Source: JAGGAG01 sp964638035
GTDB lineage: Bacteria > Gemmatimonadota > Gemmatimonadetes > Gemmatimonadales > GWC2-71-9
Length of the DNA stretch: 64,000 bases
Direction of reading: 5' to 3'
NCBI GenBank assembly: GCA_964638035.1
Contig: CAZWXD010000018.1
Span: forward strand, 1-64,000
A program made the position numbers and the translations under genes. Under the pieces are notes generated by a model that had not been told where the DNA came from, did no database searches, and worked only from the letters and a program-made list of their open reading frames with translations. Shown in pieces: positions 1 through 6,389 of the stretch. How positions within the stretch are numbered: the first letter of the stretch is position 1; each line of letters starts with the position of its first letter.

Positions 1-8
1 TTAGCGCC

Positions 9-76
9 ACATAACAAGCAAATTGAGCTGGCAGCGCCGGTCTATGATGCGGCAGCTCATTTGCGGGGCGTTAGGC
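9..76 (+). repeat. attC site 1
   Basis: The left core ACATAAC (9-15) and right core GTTAGGC (70-76) flank arms AAGCAAATTGAGCTG and CAGCTCATTTGC, which are nearly complementary and fold into a single-strand hairpin. The site closes the cassette that lies left of the window and precedes the membrane-protein cassette. The first bases of the window (TTAGCGC) could be the end of yet another core site, but that is too little to call. Confidence 0.8.
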
Positions 77-101
77 GGCCCGTTGCGTATCTGGGGTCTC
101 G

Positions 102-674
102 ATGACCAACGATCAGACGAAGATGGTGGTTGCCGCAGGTGCAATTGTTGCCCCGGCAATTCACTCTGCTACAGATCTTTTGGAGATCGCCAGCGGCTTT
201 TCGACGGTTCAGCTGACGCTGAACTACATGGCATTCCTTGCGATCCCCTTCGCTGTGATCGGGTTGCACGCGGTTCAGCGGCCGCGCGCTGGAGCCCTTT
301 CCCTGATCGGCGCACTCCTCTATGGAGTGTCATTCGAATACTTTGCCGGCACCGCCACGTACGCCTTGGTCCGAGGCACGCCGGACTACGCCACTCTGCT
401 CAGAGAGTTGGGCGGGCAGTACACCGTCCACGGCGCGCTCATGGTCGTAGGTGGAGTGCTGTTTGGTGTCGCAGTCGTTCGTGCTCGCGTCCTGCCGGCA
501 TGGACCGGCATCACCCTTGTCGTTGGAGTCTTCGTAAACCTGCTTCTTGCCCTGGGCGCACTGCCGCCGATTAGCCAGATCGCCGGGACGGTCGTTCGGA
601 ATGTTGCGCTGATCGGGATGGGCGCCTCCCTGCTTGGCCGACGTGGAGTACCCGGTGCCTCCAATCAGTGGTAG
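102..674 (+). CDS. Hypothetical multi-pass membrane protein (cassette gene)
   Basis: This 190-residue protein has no family that I recognise. It has about five or six hydrophobic segments, for example around residues 8-25, 40-58, 65-83, 110-130, 137-155 and 160-180, so it is an inner-membrane protein. It begins 26 bases after the attC core and is the first gene of its cassette. Its 3' end overlaps the next gene by 41 bases and there is no attC between them, so both travel in one cassette and are probably translated together. The pairing with a CPBP-family protease may be functional (substrate or partner), but nothing in the sequence proves this. Confidence 0.7.
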   Translation: MTNDQTKMVVAAGAIVAPAIHSATDLLEIASGFSTVQLTLNYMAFLAIPFAVIGLHAVQRPRAGALSLIGALLYGVSFEYFAGTATYALVRGTPDYATLLRELGGQYTVHGALMVVGGVLFGVAVVRARVLPAWTGITLVVGVFVNLLLALGALPPISQIAGTVVRNVALIGMGASLLGRRGVPGASNQW

Positions 675-1479
675 CCAGGGCCAGGTGCCTCCGATCGATA
701 GGTGGGCTAGGCAGCACCCGATCGCACTGTTTGTCGCCCTCGCATACGGCCTTACATGGGCACTGCTGCCCCTCGTGCATCACTACACGCCGCTTGGCGT
801 CATTGCGCTGTTGTGCCCAGCTGTAGCCGCCATCATCACCGTTCTAGTATCCGGCGGTCATGAACCGCGAAGCTTGCAGGCGCGAGTATCGAGATGGCGC
901 GTTGCTCCACGTTGGTATCTGTTTTCTCTCGCTCTCCCGCTCCCGATAAGCCTATTGGCAGCCGCCGTGGAGCGGAGTTGGGGTGCCGAAGGACCGATCT
1001 CCGCTGCGCCGCTCAGTTGGTTGGGCGTAGTCGTGTTCGTGATGGTGCTCGGCGAGGAGATCGGCTGGCGCGGCTTTGCGTTGCCCACACTTCAGGCCAG
1101 ATTTGGCCCATTGGGCGCCAGTATTGCGGTTGGCATTATCTGGGCTGCCTGGCACTTCCCCCTCTTCTTCATGAGTGGCATGCCACAGTATCAAAGCCCT
1201 TTTGCCGCCTACGTGATCTACACGATTGCCTTGTCCACTATTTTGACGTTCCTAGCGCTGCATACGGCAGGAAGTGTCGTCATCGCGACCCTTTTCCACG
1301 GCGCTGTGAACACTTTGATCCTCGTAAACGAGGGTGCGAGTGCGTCTCAGCGAGGCTGGGGTAACGCGTTGGCCTATGGCTTGGTGGGACTATCCGTCAT
1401 CGGGTTCGGGGGGCTGAGGCCGCCTAACAACAGCATGCAGCGGACGGCGCTGCGCGCCGCCGCTGATGCTGAGCGTTAG
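634..1479 (+). CDS. CPBP (CAAX/Abi) family intramembrane metalloprotease
   Basis: The protein has 281 residues with about eight membrane segments and carries the CPBP (PF02517) signature. This comprises EEIGWR at residues 141-146, a second motif with His174 in WHFPLFF, and LFHGAVN with His222 and Asn226; in the family these Glu/His residues bind the catalytic metal within the membrane. Relatives process prenylated or bacteriocin-type peptides or give self-immunity, and some act in phage defence. It shares a cassette with the upstream membrane protein and overlaps it. The last residues (from about PNNSMQRT onward) are encoded by the attC site, and the TAG stop lies inside the GTTAGGC core, so insertion into this cassette context shaped its C-terminus. 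Confidence 0.88.
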   Translation: MADVEYPVPPISGSQGQVPPIDRWARQHPIALFVALAYGLTWALLPLVHHYTPLGVIALLCPAVAAIITVLVSGGHEPRSLQARVSRWRVAPRWYLFSLALPLPISLLAAAVERSWGAEGPISAAPLSWLGVVVFVMVLGEEIGWRGFALPTLQARFGPLGASIAVGIIWAAWHFPLFFMSGMPQYQSPFAAYVIYTIALSTILTFLALHTAGSVVIATLFHGAVNTLILVNEGASASQRGWGNALAYGLVGLSVIGFGGLRPPNNSMQRTALRAAADAER

Positions 1480-1481
1480 GC
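1422..1481 (+). repeat. attC site 2
   Basis: This is a 60-base site with perfectly complementary outer cores, GCCTAAC (1422-1428) and GTTAGGC (1475-1481), and inner arms CAGCATGCAGCGG and CCGCTGATGCTG. It differs from the AAGCAA-type sites of the neighbouring cassettes, which suggests this cassette came from another integron. It overlaps the 3' end of the CPBP protease gene. Confidence 0.9.
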
Positions 1482-1533
1482 GTCAGACTTCAGGTCCCTT
1501 GCCGAGGCCATCGATCTTCAGCACATTTCGCTT

Positions 1534-1749
1534 ATGTCAGCCCCCATCTTTGACTTCAGTCACCTGACGCCCGCTGAGCGCATTGAGTTGGCTGAGCAGC
1601 TCTGGGACAGCCTGGAGCCGGCCGCCCTGCAGATCTCGTCGGCTCAGGAGGACGAGCTCCGGCGTCGACGTCAGGAGCTCCGGGAGGCCTCGGATCCCGG
1701 GGAGCCATGGGGTCAGGCGCTCGATGATATCGAAGAACGCGGCGCTTGA
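1534..1749 (+). CDS. Addiction-module antitoxin (PF09720-type)
   Basis: The 71-residue acidic protein contains LTPAERIELAEQLWDSL near the start and EPWGQALDDIEERGA at the end. This matches the 'putative addiction module component' family (Unstab_antitox), which pairs with RelE/ParE toxins. The helical N-terminus is expected to contribute to dimerisation and operator binding and the C-terminal tail to toxin neutralisation. It is the first gene of a two-gene cassette and overlaps the toxin gene by three to four bases (TTGA). TA cassettes are common in sedentary integrons and stabilise the array. Confidence 0.88.
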   Translation: MSAPIFDFSHLTPAERIELAEQLWDSLEPAALQISSAQEDELRRRRQELREASDPGEPWGQALDDIEERGA

Positions 1750-2042
1750 CGCCGCCGTTGTTCCTTCGGCCAGCAGCGCGGGCCGATATCGCCGAAGCAC
1801 GCCGTTGGTACGACCAACGTAGTGCCGGGCTGGGCTTAGAGTTCCTCCGGGCGGTGCGTGTGGCGTTGGCGGCCATTGAGCGAGCGCCTGGTCGCTTCCC
1901 CGTCGCAATGGACGACATCCGCCGGGCCCAGCTTGGGCGGTTTCCCTATCTCGTCTACTACGTCGTGTTACCAGAGGCAGTGAGCGTTATCGCGGTGATG
2001 CATGGCCGCCGTGAACCACGCCGCTGGCAATCGCGGCGCTGA
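1746..2042 (+). CDS. ParE/RelE-family toxin
   Basis: The 98-residue basic protein has the ParE/RelE superfamily pattern. RPAARADIAEARRWYDQRS forms the N-terminal helical hairpin, FPYLVYYVVLPEAVSVIAVMHGRREPRRW the beta-sheet and basic tail. Relatives poison DNA gyrase or cleave mRNA at the ribosome; which applies cannot be told from the sequence. The start is TTG, overlapping the TGA stop of the antitoxin, so the two are translationally coupled. It appears intact, in contrast to the HicBA pair in the next cassette. Confidence 0.88.
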   Translation: MTPPLFLRPAARADIAEARRWYDQRSAGLGLEFLRAVRVALAAIERAPGRFPVAMDDIRRAQLGRFPYLVYYVVLPEAVSVIAVMHGRREPRRWQSRR

Positions 2043-2044
2043 CG

Positions 2045-2172
2045 GCATAACAAGCAAGTTGAGCTGGCGGCGCCGGACTTGGATACGGCAGGGGCGCCGC
2101 CCGGCTAACTGCCTGGAGGCCGCGGCGCCCCCGCCGTCACCGTCGCCGCAGCTCATTTGCACCGCGTTACAC
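2045..2172 (+). repeat. attC site 3
   Basis: The site spans 128 bases with cores GCATAAC (2045-2051) and GTTACAC (2166-2172). The arms AAGCAAGTTGAGCTG and CAGCTCATTTGC are shared with sites 1, 4 and 5. The centre is a long GC-rich inverted repeat. The outer cores are not fully complementary, a common feature because the right core is exchanged at each insertion. Confidence 0.88.
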
Positions 2173-2228
2173 AGCACGAGGCGTCGGAGCGCACTAGATT
2201 CCGACCGGGAATTACCTCCGAGGTGCTG

Positions 2229-2435
2229 ATGACCTTCAGCATTGAGATCGAGCAGGAACCGGACGGCCGCTGGCTTGCGGAGGTCCCCGAACTTCCGGGG
2301 ACCCTCACCTACGGCGTCACCAAGTCCGACGCCACAGCGAAGATTCAGGCCCTCGCGTTGCGCGTGCTGGCCGAGCGCCTTGGAGCATGGCGAAGCCGTG
2401 CCTGAGCTCCTCACGGTGTCGTCCTGGCTGCATGA
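2229..2435 (+). pseudogene. hicB: HicB-like antitoxin, frameshifted
   Basis: The start MTFSIEIEQEPDGRWLAEVP followed by ELPGTLTYG and ALALRVLAERL is a typical type II HicB partial-RNase-H fold antitoxin. An apparent extra T near 2380 (CGCCTTGGAG) throws the frame, giving an early stop at 2403-2405; the alternative frame continues LEHGEAVPELLTV. A second, opposite indel near 2418 restores the first frame, which then ends VLAA at a TGA (2433-2435) overlapping the HicA start. Without the two indels it would be an ordinary antitoxin of about 68 residues. It could be a decayed gene or a sequencing error. Confidence 0.75.
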
Positions 2436-2645
2436 GCAGTTGGGGAGCCGCCAAGGCAAAGCGGGTGCTCGCGGCGCTCCTCCGGATCGGCTGGGCCATC
2501 AAGCGTGAGTCGGGCTCCCATTCGGACCTTGGCGCGTGCAGGCTGGCCGGACTTCGTGTTCGCATTTCACGATACGGAGGAGATCGGTCCCCGCATGCTT
2601 GCGCGGATCGCGCGCCATACCGGGCTGAAGCCGACCGACCTTTGA
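2432..2645 (+). pseudogene. hicA: HicA-like mRNA interferase toxin, frameshifted
   Basis: Reading from ATG 2432 gives MSSWGAAKAKRVLAALLRIG then WAIKRESGSH, the HicA double-stranded RNA-binding-like fold with the catalytic His region (GSH). Near 2518-2522 an apparent extra T (CATTCGG) shifts the frame. The correct continuation is present in another frame: TLARAGWPDFVFAFHD, EEIGPRMLARIARHTGL, ending KPTDL and TGA at 2643-2645. The toxin family degrades mRNA when the antitoxin is lost. As read here no full-length toxin is made. The pair sits in one cassette with a four-base ATGA overlap. Confidence 0.78.
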
Positions 2646-2655
2646 TCGCCGTGCT

Positions 2656-2785
2656 GTATAACCAGCAAATCGAGCTGTCAGCGCCGGGCCTTGATGCGGC
2701 AGGGGCGCCGCTTGGGGCTGACAGCCTGGAGGTCGCGGCGCCCCTGCCGCGACCGGCGCTGCAGCTCATTTGCAGAGCGTTATAC
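2656..2785 (+). repeat. attC site 4
   Basis: This 130-base site has perfectly complementary cores GTATAAC (2656-2662) and GTTATAC (2779-2785). Its arms AGCAAATCGAGCTG and CAGCTCATTTGC are of the same family as sites 1 and 3, and the long GC-rich stem in the middle closely resembles that of site 3. It ends the HicBA cassette. Confidence 0.9.
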
Positions 2786-2804
2786 AGCGGCTTCTTGGAG
2801 GTGC

Positions 2805-3740
2805 ATGGAAGGCACCGTTGCGGTAACCGACTTCGGCTGGTACAGTCACCTCCGCTCGCATCCAGAGCTGGAGGAGGTCAACTTCTGGAAGCCCTCCGCA
2901 TATCGTGCCTTCTCCGCCCGCGAGTTCTCGCCGTTTCTGTTCAAGCTGAAGGCTCCCTACAACGCTATCTGCGGGTTTGGCTTCTTTGCTCGCTATGCCT
3001 CTCTTCCGGACTGGCTTGCGTGGGACAGCTTCGGTATCGGGAACGGGTGCGATTCGCTTGCTGAGATGCGGCAACGGATCGGTGTCATCCGGGAGCGCAT
3101 CTCCTTCTCCGGACCACCTTCTTCACCGATCGGCTGCATTCTGCTCGTTCAGCCGACGTTCTTCACCGAGGCCGACTGGATCGCCCAACCCGCAGACTGG
3201 CGCGCGAGGACGGTGTCCGACAAGCGCTATGACCTTGCCGCTGGGGAAGGCGCCCGCATCTGGGCTGAGTGCCTGGCACGAGCGAGGGCCCAGCCCTCAC
3301 CGACCCTTGCTGGTGCGGCAGCAGCTCAACCACCCAGCCCTCGCTATGGTGCGCCTATCCTGGTGGCGCCTAGGCTTGGCCAAGGAACCTTTCGCATTGC
3401 CGTAATGGAAGCGTACGGTTGGAGGTGCAGCGTTAGTGGGGAGCACTCCCTTCCTGCCCTCGAGGCAGCACACATTCGTGGGTACGGGGAGGATGGGCCG
3501 CACGACGTGCGTAACGGCCTGCTCCTTCGCGCCGACATTCACCGTCTCTTCGACACCGGTTACGTCACCGTCTCAGGCGATCTCCGGCTCGAGGTCAGCT
3601 CAAGGCTGAAGACTGAGTTCGCTAATGGCCACAGCTACTATCCGTACCACGGCAAGCCGTTGACTCTGCCACCAGTCCCGCAGCACCAGCCGCTCGCGGA
3701 GTACCTGGCTTGGCATCGCGAGAACAAGTACGCTGCCTGA
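2805..3740 (+). CDS. HNH endonuclease (restriction-endonuclease-like cassette protein)
   Basis: From ATG 2805, preceded by GGAGG at a good distance, the protein has 311 residues. The C-terminal third holds an HNH nuclease of the PF13391 type: WRCSVSG, LPALEAAHIRGY, then VRNGLLLRADIHRLFDTG. These carry the metal-binding and catalytic His, the Asn and the final His. Such domains follow a variable N-terminal region in many orphan restriction or defence proteins. The N-terminal part (FGWYSHLRSHPELEEVNFWK) resembles other HNH cassette proteins I have seen but has no named role. It is the only gene of its cassette. A longer reading from 2691 would run into the attC and is unlikely. Confidence 0.85.
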   Translation: MEGTVAVTDFGWYSHLRSHPELEEVNFWKPSAYRAFSAREFSPFLFKLKAPYNAICGFGFFARYASLPDWLAWDSFGIGNGCDSLAEMRQRIGVIRERISFSGPPSSPIGCILLVQPTFFTEADWIAQPADWRARTVSDKRYDLAAGEGARIWAECLARARAQPSPTLAGAAAAQPPSPRYGAPILVAPRLGQGTFRIAVMEAYGWRCSVSGEHSLPALEAAHIRGYGEDGPHDVRNGLLLRADIHRLFDTGYVTVSGDLRLEVSSRLKTEFANGHSYYPYHGKPLTLPPVPQHQPLAEYLAWHRENKYAA

Positions 3741-3750
3741 TGGCGTTGCC

Positions 3751-3805
3751 GCTGTAAGCAAGCAGAAGTGAGCTGTCAGCGCAACTCATTTGCAGAGCGT
3801 TAGAG
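3751..3805 (+). repeat. attC site 5 (short, degenerate left core)
   Basis: The right half, CTCATTTGCAGAGC followed by core GTTAGAG (3799-3805), is clear. The left half AAGCAGAAGTGAGCTG fits the same attC family, but its core reads GCTGTAAG instead of a form ending in AAC. The long central stem seen in sites 3 and 4 is absent. The site may have reduced recombination activity. Confidence 0.7.
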
Positions 3806-3842
3806 AGCAACTATCGTGGCATCACCACACTGGAGAGGCAGA

Positions 3843-4610
3843 ATGGGCTTCGAAGCAAGGGGGACAATCGCCGCTGCTGCATCGGTCGCCCTCGCCGGAG
3901 CCTGCTTAGGGTTCTGGATGTTTGCGTTTCGCGGTCTGCTGTTGTTTATGAGCGTCGGCCTTGGGCTTGTTCTCGTCCTTGCTACATTGGCTCACCTTGT
4001 TCCTCGTTCTGCAGCTGGCGTCGCCTTGCTCTTGGCGGGACTGGCCCTGTACTCAGCGTCGACACTTGGCTGGGGTGCGGCTGATGCACCGGATGGAACC
4101 CGGTACAAGGTGTCGCCGGTGGGCCTGTCACACGTTCTCGCTCCGCATCAGCCCGTCTCGAAGACGATCGACTGCGGGTGGTACGCCATCTCGGGATATG
4201 CGGCGTCATGCACGGTGGCTGCCGAGGGAGAAGCCGCGTTCCGACAGTTGCGGGCCGTGTATCCATTGGTGATCGCTGCGACGGCGTGCTGCCTCCTGGG
4301 GGCCATCCTATCTATGGCATCGGCGCGGTATCGTCGACGCGTCGTGGTTCCGTTCGCGGCGGGAGCCGCGCTCACTTCGGTCCTCGCGGTCATTCTTTTC
4401 GCAAGCTCGTTCGGTACGGCATTGCATGATCTCCGGGGCCTTAGGGTTGGCACCGGTGGGACGCTCGGCACGATGGAGCTGGCCGTGGCCGTGCTGCTTT
4501 GCCTCACGGTGGCGTTGCTTCCAGGAGAGTCGGGGCCGCGACGAGCGCTGCTCTCTAACCAGCCGATGAAGGTGACCGGCTTCCCCGGCAGCTTGCCGCC
4601 AAGGCGTTAG
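3843..4610 (+). CDS. Hypothetical membrane protein (cassette gene)
   Basis: I chose ATG 3843 because GGAGAGG lies just upstream; an in-frame GTG at 3816 is possible. The 255-residue protein has about seven hydrophobic segments, with a longer extracytoplasmic loop around residues 75-130 that has two Cys (DCGWY, ASCTV) able to form a disulphide. No family is recognised. The last 18 or so residues are encoded by the attC site, and the TAG stop lies inside its GTTAGCC core, as for the CPBP protease cassette. It has its own cassette. Confidence 0.65.
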   Translation: MGFEARGTIAAAASVALAGACLGFWMFAFRGLLLFMSVGLGLVLVLATLAHLVPRSAAGVALLLAGLALYSASTLGWGAADAPDGTRYKVSPVGLSHVLAPHQPVSKTIDCGWYAISGYAASCTVAAEGEAAFRQLRAVYPLVIAATACCLLGAILSMASARYRRRVVVPFAAGAALTSVLAVILFASSFGTALHDLRGLRVGTGGTLGTMELAVAVLLCLTVALLPGESGPRRALLSNQPMKVTGFPGSLPPRR

Positions 4611-4612
4611 CC
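4553..4612 (+). repeat. attC site 6
   Basis: Cores CTCTAAC (4553-4559) and GTTAGCC (4606-4612) flank a short imperfect stem (CAGCCGATGAAGG, CCGCCAAGGC and GCCGGGGAAGCCGGT-type arms on the other strand). The site is unlike the AAGCAA family and resembles short attC sites of other lineages. It separates the membrane-protein cassette from the VOC cassette. Confidence 0.7.
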
Positions 4613-4636
4613 GCACGAATCGGTACAGGAGATCCG

Positions 4637-5017
4637 ATGGACATTGAGAGGCTCACGCCCATGCTTCGGACGTGGGATGTGGCTGGAAGTATCGAGTTCT
4701 ACTGTCGCGTGCTCGGATTCGAGTGCGCTGCCCATGAACCTGAACTGGGCTGGGCATCCATGACATGCGGCCCAGCAACTGTCATGTTGTCTGCCCCAAA
4801 CGACCACGAGGGCGACCGAGCGCCGGCTTTCACGGGGTCCATCTACTTCCGAGTGAGAAATGTCGATGAGGTCTGGGCACGCCTCCGGGACCGGGCTCGT
4901 GTGCGCTACCCAATCGAGACCTTTGACTATGGAATGCGCGAGTTCGCGGTTTACGACAACAATGGCTACCTGCTTCAGTTCGGTGAGCCTGCTCGGGGGG
5001 ACGTACAGTCGACGTGA
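4637..5017 (+). CDS. VOC family protein (glyoxalase/bleomycin-resistance fold)
   Basis: The 126-residue protein has the vicinal oxygen chelate pattern: RTWDVAGSIEFYCRVLGFEC, ELGWASMTCGPATVML, IYFRVRNVDEVWARL and EFAVYDNNGYLLQFGEP. The last contains the usual D-x-G/NG-x-x-x-x-F/E metal-side strand. Members include glyoxalase I, fosfomycin and bleomycin resistance proteins and dioxygenases; the substrate cannot be told. It starts 24 bases after an attC core with AGGAG as ribosome-binding site. Its own attC is not complete: only a half-site (GTCTAAC, 5046-5052) follows. Confidence 0.88.
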   Translation: MDIERLTPMLRTWDVAGSIEFYCRVLGFECAAHEPELGWASMTCGPATVMLSAPNDHEGDRAPAFTGSIYFRVRNVDEVWARLRDRARVRYPIETFDYGMREFAVYDNNGYLLQFGEPARGDVQST

Positions 5018-5074
5018 GCCGATTTGACTTGAGATCGAAGGCGGCGTCTAACGGCCTGAACCAACAGGACCTCT

Positions 5075-5950
5075 ATGCCCCGAGTATCCGCGCTGTGCAT
5101 CCTCTCCCTCTTCATGACTGCACGAACTGCTGCCCAAACCGCATCGGCGGTTACGCTCCCGGGCACCCAGCAATACGACGTCAAGTCCAGCGTGAACGGG
5201 CAGGAGTACCGGCTCTATGTGGCTCCTCCTGCGGGCTACTCGGCAGGGGATACCACGCACTACCCAGTCTTGTACCTGCTTGACGGTCACTTCGCATTCC
5301 CCGCTGCCGTAGCGGCGCGGGACTACATGGGTCTCGTCGGGACCCTCGAGCGTGTGATCATTGTCGGGATCGGCAACGGGGAATACACACTCCCTTCGTG
5401 GTTCGCTCACCGTTGGCGCGACTATACGCCCTCCGGTAACACGACCATCGACACATCCTATGCCCGGCAGTTCAACATGCCTGCGAAGGACGTGCGATCC
5501 GGTGGCGGACCTGCCTTTCTGCAGGTGTTGCGCACCGACCTGATTCCCTTCGTCGAGAGGACGTACCGCACCACCAGCGATCGCGGACTCTCTGGACACT
5601 CCCTCGGTGGACTGTTCACGGCCTATGCGCTTCTCACTGCCCCCGACCTGTTTCAGCGCTACGGAATCAACAGCCCATCACTTTGGTGGAACGACAGCGA
5701 GATGTTCGTGGCAGAAAGCAGCTTCGCCGCCACCCATACCGCTCTTCCGAAGCGAGTCTTGTTCACCATCGGCGCGAACGAGGGAACGACGATGGTCCCT
5801 CCGATGGAGCGGTTCGCCAGGCTACTCGGCAGTCGAGGCTACCAGGGATTGGTACTGGACACCGTCATCTTCGCTGGCGAATCCCACACATCGGTGGGGC
5901 CTGCAATGGTCGCCCGCACGCTTCGAGTGCTTTATGGGGTCCGCAACTGA
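5075..5950 (+). CDS. Secreted alpha/beta hydrolase, esterase D/PF00756 type
   Basis: The protein of 291 residues begins with a signal peptide (MPRVSALCILSLFMTARTAA, cleavage after TAAQ) and is probably periplasmic. GHSLGG places the nucleophile at Ser176, and AGESHTSV near residue 270 supplies the catalytic His. The YPVLYLLDGHFAF strand and the IIVGIGNG oxyanion region fit the putative-esterase family (enterochelin esterase, S-formylglutathione hydrolase and relatives). The natural substrate is unknown. It follows the last integron half-site and may be an old cassette or the first resident gene. Confidence 0.88.
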   Translation: MPRVSALCILSLFMTARTAAQTASAVTLPGTQQYDVKSSVNGQEYRLYVAPPAGYSAGDTTHYPVLYLLDGHFAFPAAVAARDYMGLVGTLERVIIVGIGNGEYTLPSWFAHRWRDYTPSGNTTIDTSYARQFNMPAKDVRSGGGPAFLQVLRTDLIPFVERTYRTTSDRGLSGHSLGGLFTAYALLTAPDLFQRYGINSPSLWWNDSEMFVAESSFAATHTALPKRVLFTIGANEGTTMVPPMERFARLLGSRGYQGLVLDTVIFAGESHTSVGPAMVARTLRVLYGVRN

Positions 5951-6335
5951 CATAGCGCTCGGGCGCTGACTAACCCGCGCTTGCTGCGGATGGGGCCGGG
6001 CGCCTCGGCCAGAAGCGACCGGAGCCGGCGCTGACAGTTGTCGATCACGTGCTTGGGTGTCCGGGCGGTCTTCTTGCTGAAGACCTCCGCAACCACGACG
6101 GGATCGCCGTCGAGGCGATAGACGATCCGCCAAGTGGCGGTCTCGTCGAGCAGCAGGCGCTCGTGGCACCGAGGTCCAATCCTCGGCATCGGCCGCGAAA
6201 GCGGGAGCCCACTTTGGCCCCTCGTTGCAGTTGGCGCAGCAAGAGCCCAACCTTCCATCCGTGCGGCCGACGAGAACGGAGGGGTCTTGATCCCGCAACC
6301 GATGGAGGCCCATCAGGGGTTTCGGTGAACCGACC
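5932..6335 (-). pseudogene. HigB/Gp49-like toxin relic with compensating frameshifts
   Basis: The minus strand reads KTPPFSSAAR, then in a second frame GLLLRQLQRGAKVG, then back in the first frame LPLSRPMPRIGPRCHE, TWRIVYRLDG, VVVAEVFSKKTARTPKHVID. Put together this is the phage-derived Gp49-like/HigB family (RelE superfamily). One extra G near 6262 and one missing G near 6208 would explain the shifts. A stop codon precedes the expected N-terminus, which is itself degraded (the WLHGEVKT region). No antitoxin gene follows, so I read this as a decayed toxin rather than a working one. Confidence 0.65.
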
Positions 6336-6389
6336 GCATGGTCCAAGCGACGCAGGCCTGAAACCTGTCGGTCGGGACCTACGTCGGCC

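Larger units (their letters stand above)
1..5052 (+). mobile_element. Integron gene-cassette array (no integrase in window)
   Basis: A run of short genes on one strand is separated by imperfect inverted repeats that begin with RYYYAAC-like and end with GTTRRRY-like core sites, the hallmark of attC recombination sites. Six full or shortened attC sites can be read. Four of them share the same arm sequences (AAGCAA..GAGCTG and CAGCTCATTTGC), as expected of a sedentary chromosomal integron with its own attC family. Base composition looks less GC-rich than the rest of the window. Cassette genes point away from attI, so intI should lie left of base 1. The right limit is uncertain: the last recognisable core half-site is at 5046-5052, and the esterase and toxin relic up to about 6.3 kb may be older, decayed cassettes. 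Confidence 0.85.

Noticed and set aside
1..7. TTAGCGC at the window start as the end of another attC
   Set aside because: Only seven bases are visible, so it cannot be told from chance.
2691..2804. Longer start for the HNH nuclease
   Set aside because: It would begin inside the attC stem and lacks a ribosome-binding site; ATG 2805 has GGAGG.
5046..5052. Seventh attC site after the VOC gene
   Set aside because: Only one core (GTCTAAC) is visible; no complementary GTTRRRY core is found within about 130 bases in either orientation. Noted as a half-site only.
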